NCBI RefSeq assembly: GCF_003968655.1
Contig: NZ_RXYK01000003.1
Location: 1 to 64,000, forward strand
DNA from: Chlorobium phaeovibrioides
GTDB taxonomy: Bacteria; Bacteroidota; Chlorobiia; Chlorobiales; Chlorobiaceae
DNA length: 64,000 nt
Direction: 5' to 3'
Positions 25,581-33,681 of this stretch are shown in pieces. How positions within the stretch are numbered: the stretch's first letter is position 1; each line of letters starts with the position of its first letter. The notes beneath the pieces were generated by a model. It had not been told where the DNA came from and did no database searches. It saw only the letters and a program-made list of their open reading frames with translations. The position numbers were made by a program, and so were the translations under genes.

Positions 25581-26315
25581 ATGGGGATAGTTATGGTTGA
25601 GATGCACGAAGGGGCTGGGCTTCCGGAGGATGGGGAGTTTCTGCTGCTTGACAAGCCGCTTGACTGGACCTCGTTTGATGTTGTGGCCAAGGTTCGCAAC
25701 GCCTACAAACGGGGTGGACTGAAGCGAAAGGTGGGCCACTCCGGCACGCTTGACCCGAAGGCTACGGGTCTGCTTATTCTCGCTACAGGAAAAAAAACAC
25801 GCGAACTTTCAACTCTGGAGGGGCTTGACAAGGTGTACGATGCAGTCATTCGCCTTGGTGCCCGCACCCTCAGTCACGACAGTGAGTCGGAGGAGTACGG
25901 TTTGAGGGATGTAACTCATCTGGATGAGGGGGCGGTGAAGCGTGCCGCCTCGGAGCTGGAGGGAAAGCGAATGCAGCAGGCTCCGATGCATTCTGCAACA
26001 TGGCATAAGGGAAAGCGGCTGTATGAGCTGGCCCGAAAGGGTACGGTGGTGACGGATCGGAAGAGCAAGGAAATTGTGGTTCACAGTTTTGATGTTCTTC
26101 GTGTGGAACTGCCGTTGGTATACTGCCGGATTCATGTTTCAAAGGGTGCATATATCCGCGTACTGGCCGATGAGCTTGGCGAGGCGCTCGGTGTTGGGGG
26201 TTATCTTGCTGGCCTCAGGCGCATTGCCATCGGTTCTTACCAGGTAGAGTCGGCGATGAGGGTGGAGGATGCGGTTGCGAGGGTTCTCGGGCAGATGCAG
26301 GTAACCGACCAGTAA
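25581..26315 (+). CDS. truB: tRNA pseudouridine-55 synthase
   Basis: Converts U55 of the tRNA T-loop to pseudouridine. The 244-residue protein has LLDKPLDWTSFDVV and the catalytic Asp in GHSGTLDPKATGLLILATGKKT (about residue 56). YDAVIRLG, QQAPMHSATWHKGKRLYELAR and SKGAYIRVLADELGEALG follow. It is a short TruB without a C-terminal PUA extension. Met codons at 25581 and 25593 are both possible starts. Confidence 0.94.
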   Translation: MGIVMVEMHEGAGLPEDGEFLLLDKPLDWTSFDVVAKVRNAYKRGGLKRKVGHSGTLDPKATGLLILATGKKTRELSTLEGLDKVYDAVIRLGARTLSHDSESEEYGLRDVTHLDEGAVKRAASELEGKRMQQAPMHSATWHKGKRLYELARKGTVVTDRKSKEIVVHSFDVLRVELPLVYCRIHVSKGAYIRVLADELGEALGVGGYLAGLRRIAIGSYQVESAMRVEDAVARVLGQMQVTDQ

Positions 26316-26343
26316 TTGACCATGAACAAAGCGGAAAGGAAGT

Positions 26344-27270
26344 ATGCGCATTGTTGAGTATGATGGCCAAGCCCGGTTCCCCAGAGAGCCATCAGCGGTG
26401 ACGGTCGGTTCGTTTGACGGGGTGCATCGTGGCCACCGTAAAATCATTTCCCGTATGGTCTCGATTGCGCGTCAACGGGGGTTGAGAAGCGTGGTCGTAA
26501 CTTTTGAACCGCATCCGCGCAGGGTGCTGAAGGGTGGGGTGAGCGGGCCGCTGGGGCTGCTTACGACGCTTGATGAAAAGGTGGAGCTGCTCCAGGCGGA
26601 GTTGGTGGATATGCTCTGTGTTGTGCGGTTTACACCTGAATTTGCTGTCCGGAGTTCTGACAACTTCATTCGTTCCCTCCTTGTGGGGGAGATTGGCGCA
26701 GAGTGTGTGGTGGTAGGTTATGATCATGGATTCGGCAGAAACAGGAGCGGAGGCGGGGATGAACTTCGCCAGCTGGGTAATGAGTTGGGGTTTGATGTGG
26801 TGGAAGTGGACGAGGTTCGTATAGAACACGAGCATTTTTCCAGTACGCGCATCCGTTCCCTGCTTGCAGAAGGGCGGATGGAGGAGGCAAACAGTTTTCT
26901 TGGTGCCCCCTACATGATCAGCGGAACCGTTGTTGAGGGCGAGGGGAACGGTAGGAAAATCGGCTTTCCGACCGCCAACATCCTTCCGCCTGATCCGCAT
27001 AAGCTGCTGCCCAAGGCCGGAGTTTACGCTGCCACAACGGTTATTGATGGCAATGCCTATAGGGCTATGATGAATGTTGGCGTTCGACCGACTGTTTCGT
27101 CACTTGGGGTGACAACGGTTGAAGCTCATATTCTTGGATGGTCGGGGAGTCTGTACGGCAGGGAGCTGCGGTTCAGTCTCTTGAGGTTTCTCCGGGATGA
27201 GAAAAAATTCGACTCTCTGGATGCTTTGCGGGAGCAGATTGAAAAAGATAAAAAAGGGGTGGAGTTGTAA
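26344..27270 (+). CDS. ribF: Bifunctional riboflavin kinase / FAD synthetase
   Basis: Makes FMN and then FAD from riboflavin. The 308-residue protein has an N-terminal adenylyltransferase domain (TVGSFDGVHRGHRKII, VVTFEPHPRRVL, VVGYDHGFGRNRSG, ISSTR-like SSTRIRSLL). The C-terminal riboflavin kinase domain carries GRKIGFPTANILP, GVYAATTVIDG and MNVGVRPTV. GGAAAGGA lies just upstream of the ATG. The position between truB and rpsO is widely conserved. Confidence 0.95.
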   Translation: MRIVEYDGQARFPREPSAVTVGSFDGVHRGHRKIISRMVSIARQRGLRSVVVTFEPHPRRVLKGGVSGPLGLLTTLDEKVELLQAELVDMLCVVRFTPEFAVRSSDNFIRSLLVGEIGAECVVVGYDHGFGRNRSGGGDELRQLGNELGFDVVEVDEVRIEHEHFSSTRIRSLLAEGRMEEANSFLGAPYMISGTVVEGEGNGRKIGFPTANILPPDPHKLLPKAGVYAATTVIDGNAYRAMMNVGVRPTVSSLGVTTVEAHILGWSGSLYGRELRFSLLRFLRDEKKFDSLDALREQIEKDKKGVEL

Positions 27271-27327
27271 GGCTAAGAATATTATATTGCAGGTCAACCG
27301 TTTTACCATTAACAACACTGAGAGAAC

Positions 27328-27597
27328 ATGAGCCTTTCAAAAGAGTTTAAAGAGGAGATCATCACAAAGTTCGGGGGTACCGACAAGAACACCGGCAAGG
27401 CCGAAGTTCAGGTCGCTCTGTTCAGCAACAGGATTTCCGATCTTACCGGGCACCTTCAGAAGCACCCGAAAGACAAGCACTCCCGCCGTGGTCTGCTGAT
27501 GCTTGTGAGTAAGCGTAAAAAAGCCCTGAAATACCTCCAGAATGTTGCCATCGACCGTTACCGTCAGGTAATTGCCGATCTCGACCTTCGCAAGTAA
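27328..27597 (+). CDS. rpsO: 30S ribosomal protein S15
   Basis: Primary 16S rRNA-binding protein of the platform. At 89 residues, standard length, it has the family core VQVALFSNRISDLTGHLQKHPKDKHSRRGLLMLVSKRKKALKYL. AT-rich DNA with a TATATT box lies before it (27265-27300), so it may also have its own promoter. Confidence 0.97.
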   Translation: MSLSKEFKEEIITKFGGTDKNTGKAEVQVALFSNRISDLTGHLQKHPKDKHSRRGLLMLVSKRKKALKYLQNVAIDRYRQVIADLDLRK

Positions 27598-27683
27598 GGC
27601 GGCTTACCGGTTGATGCCGGAAACTTGCCGGCCCTTGTGGTCTGCAGCCGTTGCAATACAAACGAAACGAGCAGGGTGCGACT

Positions 27684-28571
27684 ATGTTGGAAAGTATGAC
27701 AGGATATGGCAGTGCCGAATCGGTGGCCTCGGGGGTGAAAATTCTGGTGGAGCTACGCTCGGTGAACAACCGGTTTGCTGAAATCAGCGTCAAGCTTCCC
27801 CGCCAGCTGCTTCCCTATGAGATTGAGGTCCGTGAGCTGATCCGTTCGCGGTTCCAGCGCGGGAAAATATCTGCATTTGTCCAGCTGCAGGCTGATGATG
27901 AGCAGCCCATTACAACAACACTCAATGCTGAAAAGACTGCGGCCTATCGTGATCTTCTTAACCAGCTTCGTGATGCTGCCGGCATTGAGGCCCCGTTGAC
28001 TCTCGACAATCTCCTCCGTTTTTCCGATGTTTTCGACAGTGGCTCCAGCGCTCTTGAACATGCTTCGGAGCTTTGGGACCAGGTGAAAGCCGTTGCGCTT
28101 GAAGCGGTTGAACAACTCAAGCAGATGCGCCGGCGTGAGGGTGAGGAGCTCCTTCAGGATTTTGCGACGCGCCTTGCCGAGATAGAGAAGACGCTTGCGC
28201 TGATTCGCTCACTTGCTGGCGACAATTTTGAAGTTGTACGCAAAAAACTCACATCCAAAGTTGAGGCTGTTGCCGGAAAAGACATTGCCTACAGCAGAGA
28301 TCGGCTTGAAATGGAACTGGTGATGGCTGCAGAGCGGCTTGATATTACCGAGGAGATGACCCGGTTCGCCAGCCATAACAAGTTTTTTCTTGAGGAGATG
28401 CATAATGAGGAGAGCGGGACTGGAAGAAAACTGAACTTTCTCCTGCAGGAGCAGCTTCGCGAGGCCAATACGATTGCATCAAAATCACAGAGTGCTGAAA
28501 TCTCCCAGAAGGTCGTCCATATCAAGGAAGAGCTTGAGAAGATACGGGAGCAGCTACAGAATATAGAGTAG
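27684..28571 (+). CDS. yicC: YicC family endoribonuclease
   Basis: 295 residues from the ATG at 27684, where the family signature MLESMTGYGSAES begins; an earlier in-frame Met at 27651 precedes the conserved region. It contains ELRSVNNRFAEISVKLPRQL, RRREGEELLQDF-like RRREGEELLQ and the C-terminal HNKFFLEEM...GRKLNFLLQEQLREANTIASKSQSAEISQKVVHIKEELEKIREQLQN. YicC proteins are reported RNases linked to small-RNA turnover. It lies directly before gmk, a frequent pairing. Confidence 0.92.
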   Translation: MLESMTGYGSAESVASGVKILVELRSVNNRFAEISVKLPRQLLPYEIEVRELIRSRFQRGKISAFVQLQADDEQPITTTLNAEKTAAYRDLLNQLRDAAGIEAPLTLDNLLRFSDVFDSGSSALEHASELWDQVKAVALEAVEQLKQMRRREGEELLQDFATRLAEIEKTLALIRSLAGDNFEVVRKKLTSKVEAVAGKDIAYSRDRLEMELVMAAERLDITEEMTRFASHNKFFLEEMHNEESGTGRKLNFLLQEQLREANTIASKSQSAEISQKVVHIKEELEKIREQLQNIE

Positions 28572-28578
28572 AATCGTT

Positions 28579-29163
28579 ATGACTGAAGAGCAGAAACAGC
28601 AGGGAAAGCTGGTGGTTTTTTCAGCTCCTTCAGGAACAGGGAAGTCCACCATAGCCCGGCATGTGATGCGGAAGCTGCCCGAACTGCAGTTTTCCGTTTC
28701 AGCTACAACCCGCAGTATGCGGCCCGGAGAGGTGGATGGGGTGAATTACCATTTTCTTTCCTCCGAGGCTTTTGACGGGCTGGTGAGTAATGGTGGTTTT
28801 ATTGAACACGAGTTCTTTTTCGGCAACCATTACGGAACTCTTCTGGAGAAAACCAGTGAGGCTGTAAGAGATGGACGCCATCTTCTGCTTGATCTTGATG
28901 TGAAGGGGGCGCTGAACCTGAAAAAGCTTTTCCCTGCGAACTCGCTGCTTGTATTTATTCGTCCTCCGAGCATGGAGGTTCTCAAAGAGCGCTTACAGGG
29001 AAGGGGGAGCGAAGACGAGGCAGGCCTGAAGCTGCGCCTGGAGCGTGCGGCCCTTGAGCTTGAATATGCTGACCGGTTCGATGTTGTTTTTGTCAATGAC
29101 TTACTTGATGAGACGGTTGAGGCCGTCACTGACGCCATCAGAAGTTTTCTTTCAAACAAGTAA
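28579..29163 (+). CDS. gmk: Guanylate kinase
   Basis: Phosphorylates GMP to GDP with ATP. The 194-residue protein has the P-loop FSAPSGTGKSTIARHVM near residue 15, the GMP-binding ATTRSMRPGEVDGVNYHFL, FIEHEFFFGNHYGT and LLDLDVKGALNLKKLFP. It starts 7 bases after yicC and is followed 12 bases later by the omega subunit gene, the standard gmk-rpoZ order. Confidence 0.96.
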   Translation: MTEEQKQQGKLVVFSAPSGTGKSTIARHVMRKLPELQFSVSATTRSMRPGEVDGVNYHFLSSEAFDGLVSNGGFIEHEFFFGNHYGTLLEKTSEAVRDGRHLLLDLDVKGALNLKKLFPANSLLVFIRPPSMEVLKERLQGRGSEDEAGLKLRLERAALELEYADRFDVVFVNDLLDETVEAVTDAIRSFLSNK

Positions 29164-29175
29164 ATTACCAGAGCG

Positions 29176-29529
29176 ATGCCTGTTAAACCCATAGATCTGA
29201 ACAAACTGAGAAGTGCCCATAGCAATCTCTACGAAACTGTGGTCGCTATTTCAAAAAAGGCAAAAAGAATCCACGAGGAAGAGAGGGTTGAGCTTGAAGA
29301 GAAGCTTCTTCCCTATAAGGAGATGATCCGTAATCCAAGCAGTGAGTCGGAATCTGACAGGGTGTTTCCCGAGCAGATTGCCATCAGTCTTGAGTATGAG
29401 ACCCGCGAAAAGGCTTCTCACCGAGCTGTAGCAGAGTTTTTCGACCACAAGTACGACTACATTCTTGAAAAAGCGGCTGAGCCAAAGGCTGCCAAAGCTG
29501 GAACAGATGATGAAGCTGACGGGAATTAA
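29176..29529 (+). CDS. rpoZ: RNA polymerase omega subunit (Bacteroidota/Chlorobiota type)
   Basis: A 117-residue small subunit that assists beta-prime folding. It shows LRSAHSNLYETVVAISKKAKRIHEE, equivalent to the omega N-terminal helices. It also has an insert with EELEEKLLPYKEM-like sequence and a second conserved block ASHRAVAEFFDHKYDYILEK, as in Rpb6-like omega proteins of this phylum group. The tail is Lys/Ala/Asp rich. Its position right after gmk supports the call, because overall similarity to the E. coli protein is low. Confidence 0.82.
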   Translation: MPVKPIDLNKLRSAHSNLYETVVAISKKAKRIHEEERVELEEKLLPYKEMIRNPSSESESDRVFPEQIAISLEYETREKASHRAVAEFFDHKYDYILEKAAEPKAAKAGTDDEADGN

Positions 29530-29983
29530 CCAGATTACGCTTCGCGTCAACGACCTTGCTGACGCAGAGGCATTCTACATCAATATTCTCGGACTTGGCC
29601 TCGATCACAGGGTGGGGGCTAATATTACATATCTGCGAATCAACTCAGATATGCTGGTGCTGGTAAAAGCTGAAACAGCCGGAACCCGCGAGGCTCGCGA
29701 TATCCGCGTTGACCACTTCGGTTTCAGGCTCCCTTCAGACAGGGATGTTGATGAAGCAGCTGCTTATCTTGATGATTGCGGTGTCCACATTGTGACCCGT
29801 CCCTCGAATCGCCGTGAAGGCCGCGCTTTCTTTGTGATGGACCCCGACGGCAACCTCGTTGAATTCTACTCCATGCAGGACGGTGGCATTCAGAAAGAGG
29901 CCACAGGCCTCGACACCGCTTCCCCTGACGCAACTCTCCCCTCGCTCTCAAAAGAAGAAAAGCCCCGCCGCTCCCGCAAGTAA
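29510..29983 (+). CDS. Glyoxalase/bleomycin resistance (VOC) family protein
   Basis: 157 residues from the ATG at 29510 (MKLTGINQITLRVNDLADAEAFYINILGLGL). It is a single vicinal-oxygen-chelate domain. Possible metal ligands are His in IRVDHFGFRLP and Glu in PDGNLVEFYS. The C-terminal 30 residues are a low-complexity, basic tail. The start overlaps rpoZ by 20 bases in another frame, so it is translationally linked. Substrate unknown; lactoylglutathione lyase, fosfomycin-resistance-like and dioxygenase roles cannot be separated from sequence. Confidence 0.82.
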   Translation: MKLTGINQITLRVNDLADAEAFYINILGLGLDHRVGANITYLRINSDMLVLVKAETAGTREARDIRVDHFGFRLPSDRDVDEAAAYLDDCGVHIVTRPSNRREGRAFFVMDPDGNLVEFYSMQDGGIQKEATGLDTASPDATLPSLSKEEKPRRSRK

Positions 29984-29985
29984 TC

Positions 29986-30105
29986 TTGGGGACACTCATG
30001 ACTGAGTGTATTAACTGGCGTTTGTTTACGAATCGTGAGCATGCGCCCCTATTCCCGGGGTGTTTCTTTGTGCGTAAGTACACTCAGTCATGAGTGTCCC
30101 CTACT
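29986..30105. repeat. Inverted REP pair E/F between convergent genes
   Basis: Arm E (29986-30010, TTGGGG then the standard stem-loop) starts 3 bases after the glyoxalase stop. Arm F (30077-30105, reverse orientation) ends within the stop codon of the glmU-like gene. The 66-bp spacer can form a CCCC/GGGG hairpin, and its end TTGTGCGTAA is shared with arm D at 14542-14552. Confidence 0.9.
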
Positions 30106-30832
30106 TTTTGAGGAGGCGTTCTGCGTGTGCGAGTTGCTGGGGGGTGTTGATGCCGTGGATTTCGTCTGGGTTGGGGGTTTTCCAGGCTGCAACCCGGCTG
30201 CCTTTGCGGAAGCAGACTCCAAAGACATCGGTGAGGTAGTATTCGTTCTGGGCGTTGTTTGTGGTGATTTCCTTGAGGGAGCTGAAGAGGGTTTCGGCGT
30301 TGAAGACATAGACGCCGGAGTTGATTTCTTTGACGGTTTTTTCTTCTTCTGTTGCGTCTTTTTGTTCAACAATCTTTTCTACGCTGTCTGTGCCGGGTTT
30401 TCGGATAACGCGGCCGTAGCCGGTGGGGTTTTCCATTTCGGCGGTGAGGACTGTTGCCTGGGCATCGCTTTCTCTGTGGAACCTTATGAGGTTCTGCAGC
30501 GATTCAAGGGTGAAGAGAGGGGCGTCGCCGGAGAGGATCAGTACTTCGCCCTGGAAGTTTTGTAGTGGCTCTTCTGCCTGCATGACCGCGTGACCTGTGC
30601 CAAGCTGGGGTTCCTGCAGGGCGCATGCGACCGGGTAGTGCTTTACGGAGTCTTTTACCAGTTCCGCCTGATGACCTACGATAAGTATGATTTTTTCGGG
30701 GTCGAGGGCTTGTGATTTATCAATGACATGTTCAATAAGCGCACGGCCAGCGGCTTTGTGAAGCACTTTTGGGAGGTCGGACTGCATCCGCGTTCCTTTC
30801 CCTCCGGCCATGATGACAATTGCGAGCGGCAT
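30101..30832 (-). CDS. GlmU-like sugar nucleotidyltransferase, single domain
   Basis: A 243-residue nucleotidyltransferase matching the N-terminal uridylyltransferase half of GlmU: MPLAIVIMAGGKGTRMQSDLPKVLHKAAGRALIEHVI, the uridine-binding LQEPQLGTGHAVMQAE, SGDAPLF, NPTGYGRVIRK, EINSGVYVF and NEYYLTD. The left-handed beta-helix acetyltransferase half of canonical GlmU (about 450 residues) is missing. The TAG stop (30101-30103) lies at the edge of REP arm F. Stand-alone forms exist, so this is either a native short enzyme or a truncation. It is the last gene of ompH-lptC-panD-glmU-like. Confidence 0.85.
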   Translation of the reverse strand: MPLAIVIMAGGKGTRMQSDLPKVLHKAAGRALIEHVIDKSQALDPEKIILIVGHQAELVKDSVKHYPVACALQEPQLGTGHAVMQAEEPLQNFQGEVLILSGDAPLFTLESLQNLIRFHRESDAQATVLTAEMENPTGYGRVIRKPGTDSVEKIVEQKDATEEEKTVKEINSGVYVFNAETLFSSLKEITTNNAQNEYYLTDVFGVCFRKGSRVAAWKTPNPDEIHGINTPQQLAHAERLLKK

Positions 30833-30857
30833 GTGGTAGCGTGTTGAGTGGTTATTG

Positions 30858-31244
30858 TCAGCCGAGCTGTTCGTCTTCTTCCCCTATGCGGTGGCGCCGT
30901 TTGGGGTTGTTGTTTTTGTCGACAATAAGAACCATTGGTTTGAAATCGGGGGCCTCTTCAGCTTCAATTTCACAGAAAGTCATGATGATGATTTCGTCAC
31001 CGGGAAGGGCACAGCGGGCAGCTGCTCCGTTGAGCTGGATGACGCGTGAACCGTGATCGCCTTTGATGATGTAGGTTTCAAAGCGCTCCCCATTGTTGTT
31101 GTTCACGACGAGGACTTTTTCGTTGGGAATCATGTCCGCTTTCTTGAGCAGTTCACTGTCGACGGTGATGCTTCCTTCGTATTCGAGGTCGCCACTGGTG
31201 ACAATTGCGTTGTGGATTTTAGATTTCAGTAGGTGGAGTTTCAT
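30858..31244 (-). CDS. panD: Aspartate 1-decarboxylase
   Basis: Forms beta-alanine from aspartate for pantothenate. From the ATG at 31244 it has 128 residues: [33 protein letters not shown]. The self-processing site is the Gly-Ser bond in YEGSIT, which yields the pyruvoyl cofactor on Ser. [20 protein letters not shown] completes the fold. A longer frame to 31343 lacks homology and overlaps lptC. It couples functionally with coaBC at 12 kb in CoA synthesis. Confidence 0.95.
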   Translation of the reverse strand: MKLHLLKSKIHNAIVTSGDLEYEGSITVDSELLKKADMIPNEKVLVVNNNNGERFETYIIKGDHGSRVIQLNGAAARCALPGDEIIIMTFCEIEAEEAPDFKPMVLIVDKNNNPKRRHRIGEEDEQLG

Positions 31245-31266
31245 GTGAATTGCGGACTTGCGGTAG

Positions 31267-31854
31267 TTATTGTTTGAGATTGCCTTTTCCGGTGGCCCGG
31301 AATATACGATAATGTTTAAGCTCCTGGTCGCTTTCAAATCCATATCCGCTTACTGTCTGGTTTGGGCGGTCGATGGTGACGAAGCGGTTGGAGCGGATTT
31401 TACGGTCTACGCCGGAGCGTTTTGCGTATTCAGTTTTGATGATGGTGCCATTGCTGGTGGTGATGACCACATTGCCGATGGCTTCAATATCTTTGTTTTC
31501 GTACATGATGGCCTTTTCGGCGGAGATGCTTGAGGAGACGGCTCCTGTTTCGTCAAAAAATACGACGCTCACATCCTTGTCGAGGTGCTGTTCGGTTTTG
31601 CCTTTTGTGCGGTATTCTGCTACATGCCCGGCTTTGATTTCTGATTTGTGCTGCCCTTCTTCTGTAACAAGAAAAGAAATCTCCCAGCTTTCCTGCACGG
31701 GGGTATCGGCAGTTATTTTGGGCATGTCTGAGTCTTGAGCTGGTGGCTGTGGCGGGGTGCAGCCTTGGGGGATGAGCAGGAGGGCGTAGAGTATAAGAGC
31801 GGCAAGGGCATTACGCCTGATATTCTTTTCAAAGTGGAGGAGGGGGATGCCCAT
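31267..31854 (-). CDS. lptC: LPS export protein LptC
   Basis: Periplasmic component of the Lpt bridge that carries LPS to the outer membrane. The 195-residue protein has a lipoprotein-like signal ([14 protein letters not shown], Cys at about 32) instead of a plain anchor. The LptC-type beta-jellyroll follows, with [46 protein letters not shown]. It follows ompH by 37 bases and precedes panD by 22. LptA, LptB and the other Lpt genes are not in the window. Confidence 0.85.
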   Translation of the reverse strand: MGIPLLHFEKNIRRNALAALILYALLLIPQGCTPPQPPAQDSDMPKITADTPVQESWEISFLVTEEGQHKSEIKAGHVAEYRTKGKTEQHLDKDVSVVFFDETGAVSSSISAEKAIMYENKDIEAIGNVVITTSNGTIIKTEYAKRSGVDRKIRSNRFVTIDRPNQTVSGYGFESDQELKHYRIFRATGKGNLKQ

Positions 31855-31891
31855 TGCCTTTTTTCTCTTGCTGTTCTGCTTGGGGGCGGTG

Positions 31892-32443
31892 TTATTTGAT
31901 GTTGAGCTGGTTCATGACCTTGAATGTGATGTCCGTATCGGCTGCGCCGTATACCATTGCCTGTTTGTCAAGCACCAGACTGAACCCTTCTTTCTGGGCA
32001 ACCGACTGTATGGCGGTCAGCAGTTTCTGTCGGATTGGGGTTATCAGCTCCTGCTCTTTTTTCTGAACGATGCCGCCGCGCCCGAATTTTTCCTGCTCGT
32101 ATTTCTTCATGCCCTGCGCCTTGAGGTTCAAATCTTTTTCCTTGAGCTCACGAGCCTGTTGACTCATGCCGGCCCGTGCCTGACTGTATGCTTCCAGGGA
32201 TTTCTGCAGATCCTGGTTCATGCGCTGCAGTTCCTTTTTGAATGGTTCGGCTGTTGCGTTAAGGGTTGATTCTGCCTTTTTTGCTTCGGGCATCTGCTGG
32301 AGGATTCTGGCGAAGTCAACGACGCCGGTTCTGCCTGCGGCACCAGGAGCAGCCTGCAGTGAGGGAACGGCGAAAAGGATGGTGAGTACTGTTGCCATAA
32401 GAATATGGCGAGATTTGTGCATCATGGCGCTGAAGTGATTCAT
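31892..32443 (-). CDS. OmpH/Skp family periplasmic chaperone
   Basis: A 183-residue precursor with a signal peptide (ILMATVLTILFAVPSLQA, cleavage near residue 31) and then GVVDFARILQQMPEAKKAESTL, the Skp core strand. A long charged coiled coil (about 60-130) is followed by the return strand GFSLVLDKQAMVYGAADTDIT. Skp holds unfolded outer-membrane proteins on their way to BamA. It is the first gene of a four-gene leftward operon with lptC, panD and the glmU-like gene, divergent from the GT9 gene. Confidence 0.88.
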   Translation of the reverse strand: MNHFSAMMHKSRHILMATVLTILFAVPSLQAAPGAAGRTGVVDFARILQQMPEAKKAESTLNATAEPFKKELQRMNQDLQKSLEAYSQARAGMSQQARELKEKDLNLKAQGMKKYEQEKFGRGGIVQKKEQELITPIRQKLLTAIQSVAQKEGFSLVLDKQAMVYGAADTDITFKVMNQLNIK

Positions 32444-32625
32444 CGTGGTCGTTGTTATGTTTGAATGTTGTGAAATGGCTGTTGCATGCCATTGGCAAAT
32501 ATCTTTTCAAAGGTAATAATTCCGCCATTAAAAACTATATCCAGGGAACGAAGGGGATAAGTAATTCTCATGATGGCTTTATATTGATTTGCTTGTTTTT
32601 CCCATTCCTATTTCCCCTGTAAACA

Positions 32626-33681
32626 GTGAATAAAGAAGAGAAGAAGAAATATTACCGGCAGTTGTCGGTGCACCTTTTACGGAAATTTGTCTGGAAAAGA
32701 AAGTCCGGAAAGAATTTTCGGGGACCGCTTCGTTCCATTGTGTTCCTTGTGTCGGAACGCTATGGTGATGTGATTCTTCTGACGCCTGTCTTCAGGCGTT
32801 TGAAGTTGGCCTTTCCTGATCTCGAGATCCATGCAGTAGCGTTCAAACGCCATATCGTACGGTTTCTTACTGAGGATAGCAATATTACCAGGGTGCATTT
32901 TGCGAAGGGGGATTACCTTGTATACGCCCGTGATGTTCTCCTTCGTCGGTTCGATGTGCTGTTTAATCCGAAGGATGCGCCGTCGTTCAATTTTCTGCTT
33001 CACTCTTCACTCATTCATGCTGGTTTCAAGGTAGGCCATGCCCATCCCAATCATGAGGGGTTGTTTGACCACTTGATTGCTATGGAGTATTTCAGTCCGG
33101 TGGTGGAGAGGAACTGTGCGTTGCTTGATGTGCTCCATGTGCCCGGTACTGAGTGCCGACCGTATCTGCCGCCGATGCCGGTCTCGGAAATGATGAGGAA
33201 TTTTCTGGGGGGAATGGAGTGCGGCGGCCTGATTGGCATCAATATCAGTGCATCCATGGCTGAACGGTTCTGGCAGCAGGAGAAGTGGGGGGAGTTGCTG
33301 GAGGCGTTCAGAGGGGAGCGGTTTGTTGTGCTTGCAGATCCGAAAGACCGAAATAAAAAAAATGTACTTGAGGCTGCTCATTCGAATGTGGCAGCTACTC
33401 CTGTAACGGGGAATGTGTTTGAGGCCGGGGAGATTATCCGGCGTCTCAAGCTGCTGGTAACTCTTGACACATCGCTGGTTCATATTGCGGCTTGTTATGA
33501 TGTGCCTGTGGTGGCGCTTTTCCGTAATGATCGGGAGAGCATGAGCCGGTTTCCGCCGCTCAGCCCCCAGAGCGATATGGTTGTGTCGCCCGGGCCGCGG
33601 ATTGATGCGCTGCCTGCTTGTGATGTGAAAGATTCTGTAAAGAGGATGCTTGAAAGGATTCAAAAGCGGGCTGTTCTCTGA
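32626..33681 (+). CDS. Glycosyltransferase family 9 (heptosyltransferase-like)
   Basis: A 351-residue GT-B enzyme of the ADP-heptose:LPS heptosyltransferase family. The N-terminal domain has SIVFLVSERYGDVILLTPVFRRLKLAFPDLEIHAVAF; the C-terminal nucleotide-sugar domain has LVTLDTSLVHIAACYDVPVVALFRNDRESMSRFPP. It probably adds a core sugar to LPS at the cytoplasmic face. The start is GTG at 32626 with a weak ribosome site. It converges on dprA, whose stop lies 22 bases inside the end of this gene. Exact donor unknown. Confidence 0.85.
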   Translation: MNKEEKKKYYRQLSVHLLRKFVWKRKSGKNFRGPLRSIVFLVSERYGDVILLTPVFRRLKLAFPDLEIHAVAFKRHIVRFLTEDSNITRVHFAKGDYLVYARDVLLRRFDVLFNPKDAPSFNFLLHSSLIHAGFKVGHAHPNHEGLFDHLIAMEYFSPVVERNCALLDVLHVPGTECRPYLPPMPVSEMMRNFLGGMECGGLIGINISASMAERFWQQEKWGELLEAFRGERFVVLADPKDRNKKNVLEAAHSNVAATPVTGNVFEAGEIIRRLKLLVTLDTSLVHIAACYDVPVVALFRNDRESMSRFPPLSPQSDMVVSPGPRIDALPACDVKDSVKRMLERIQKRAVL

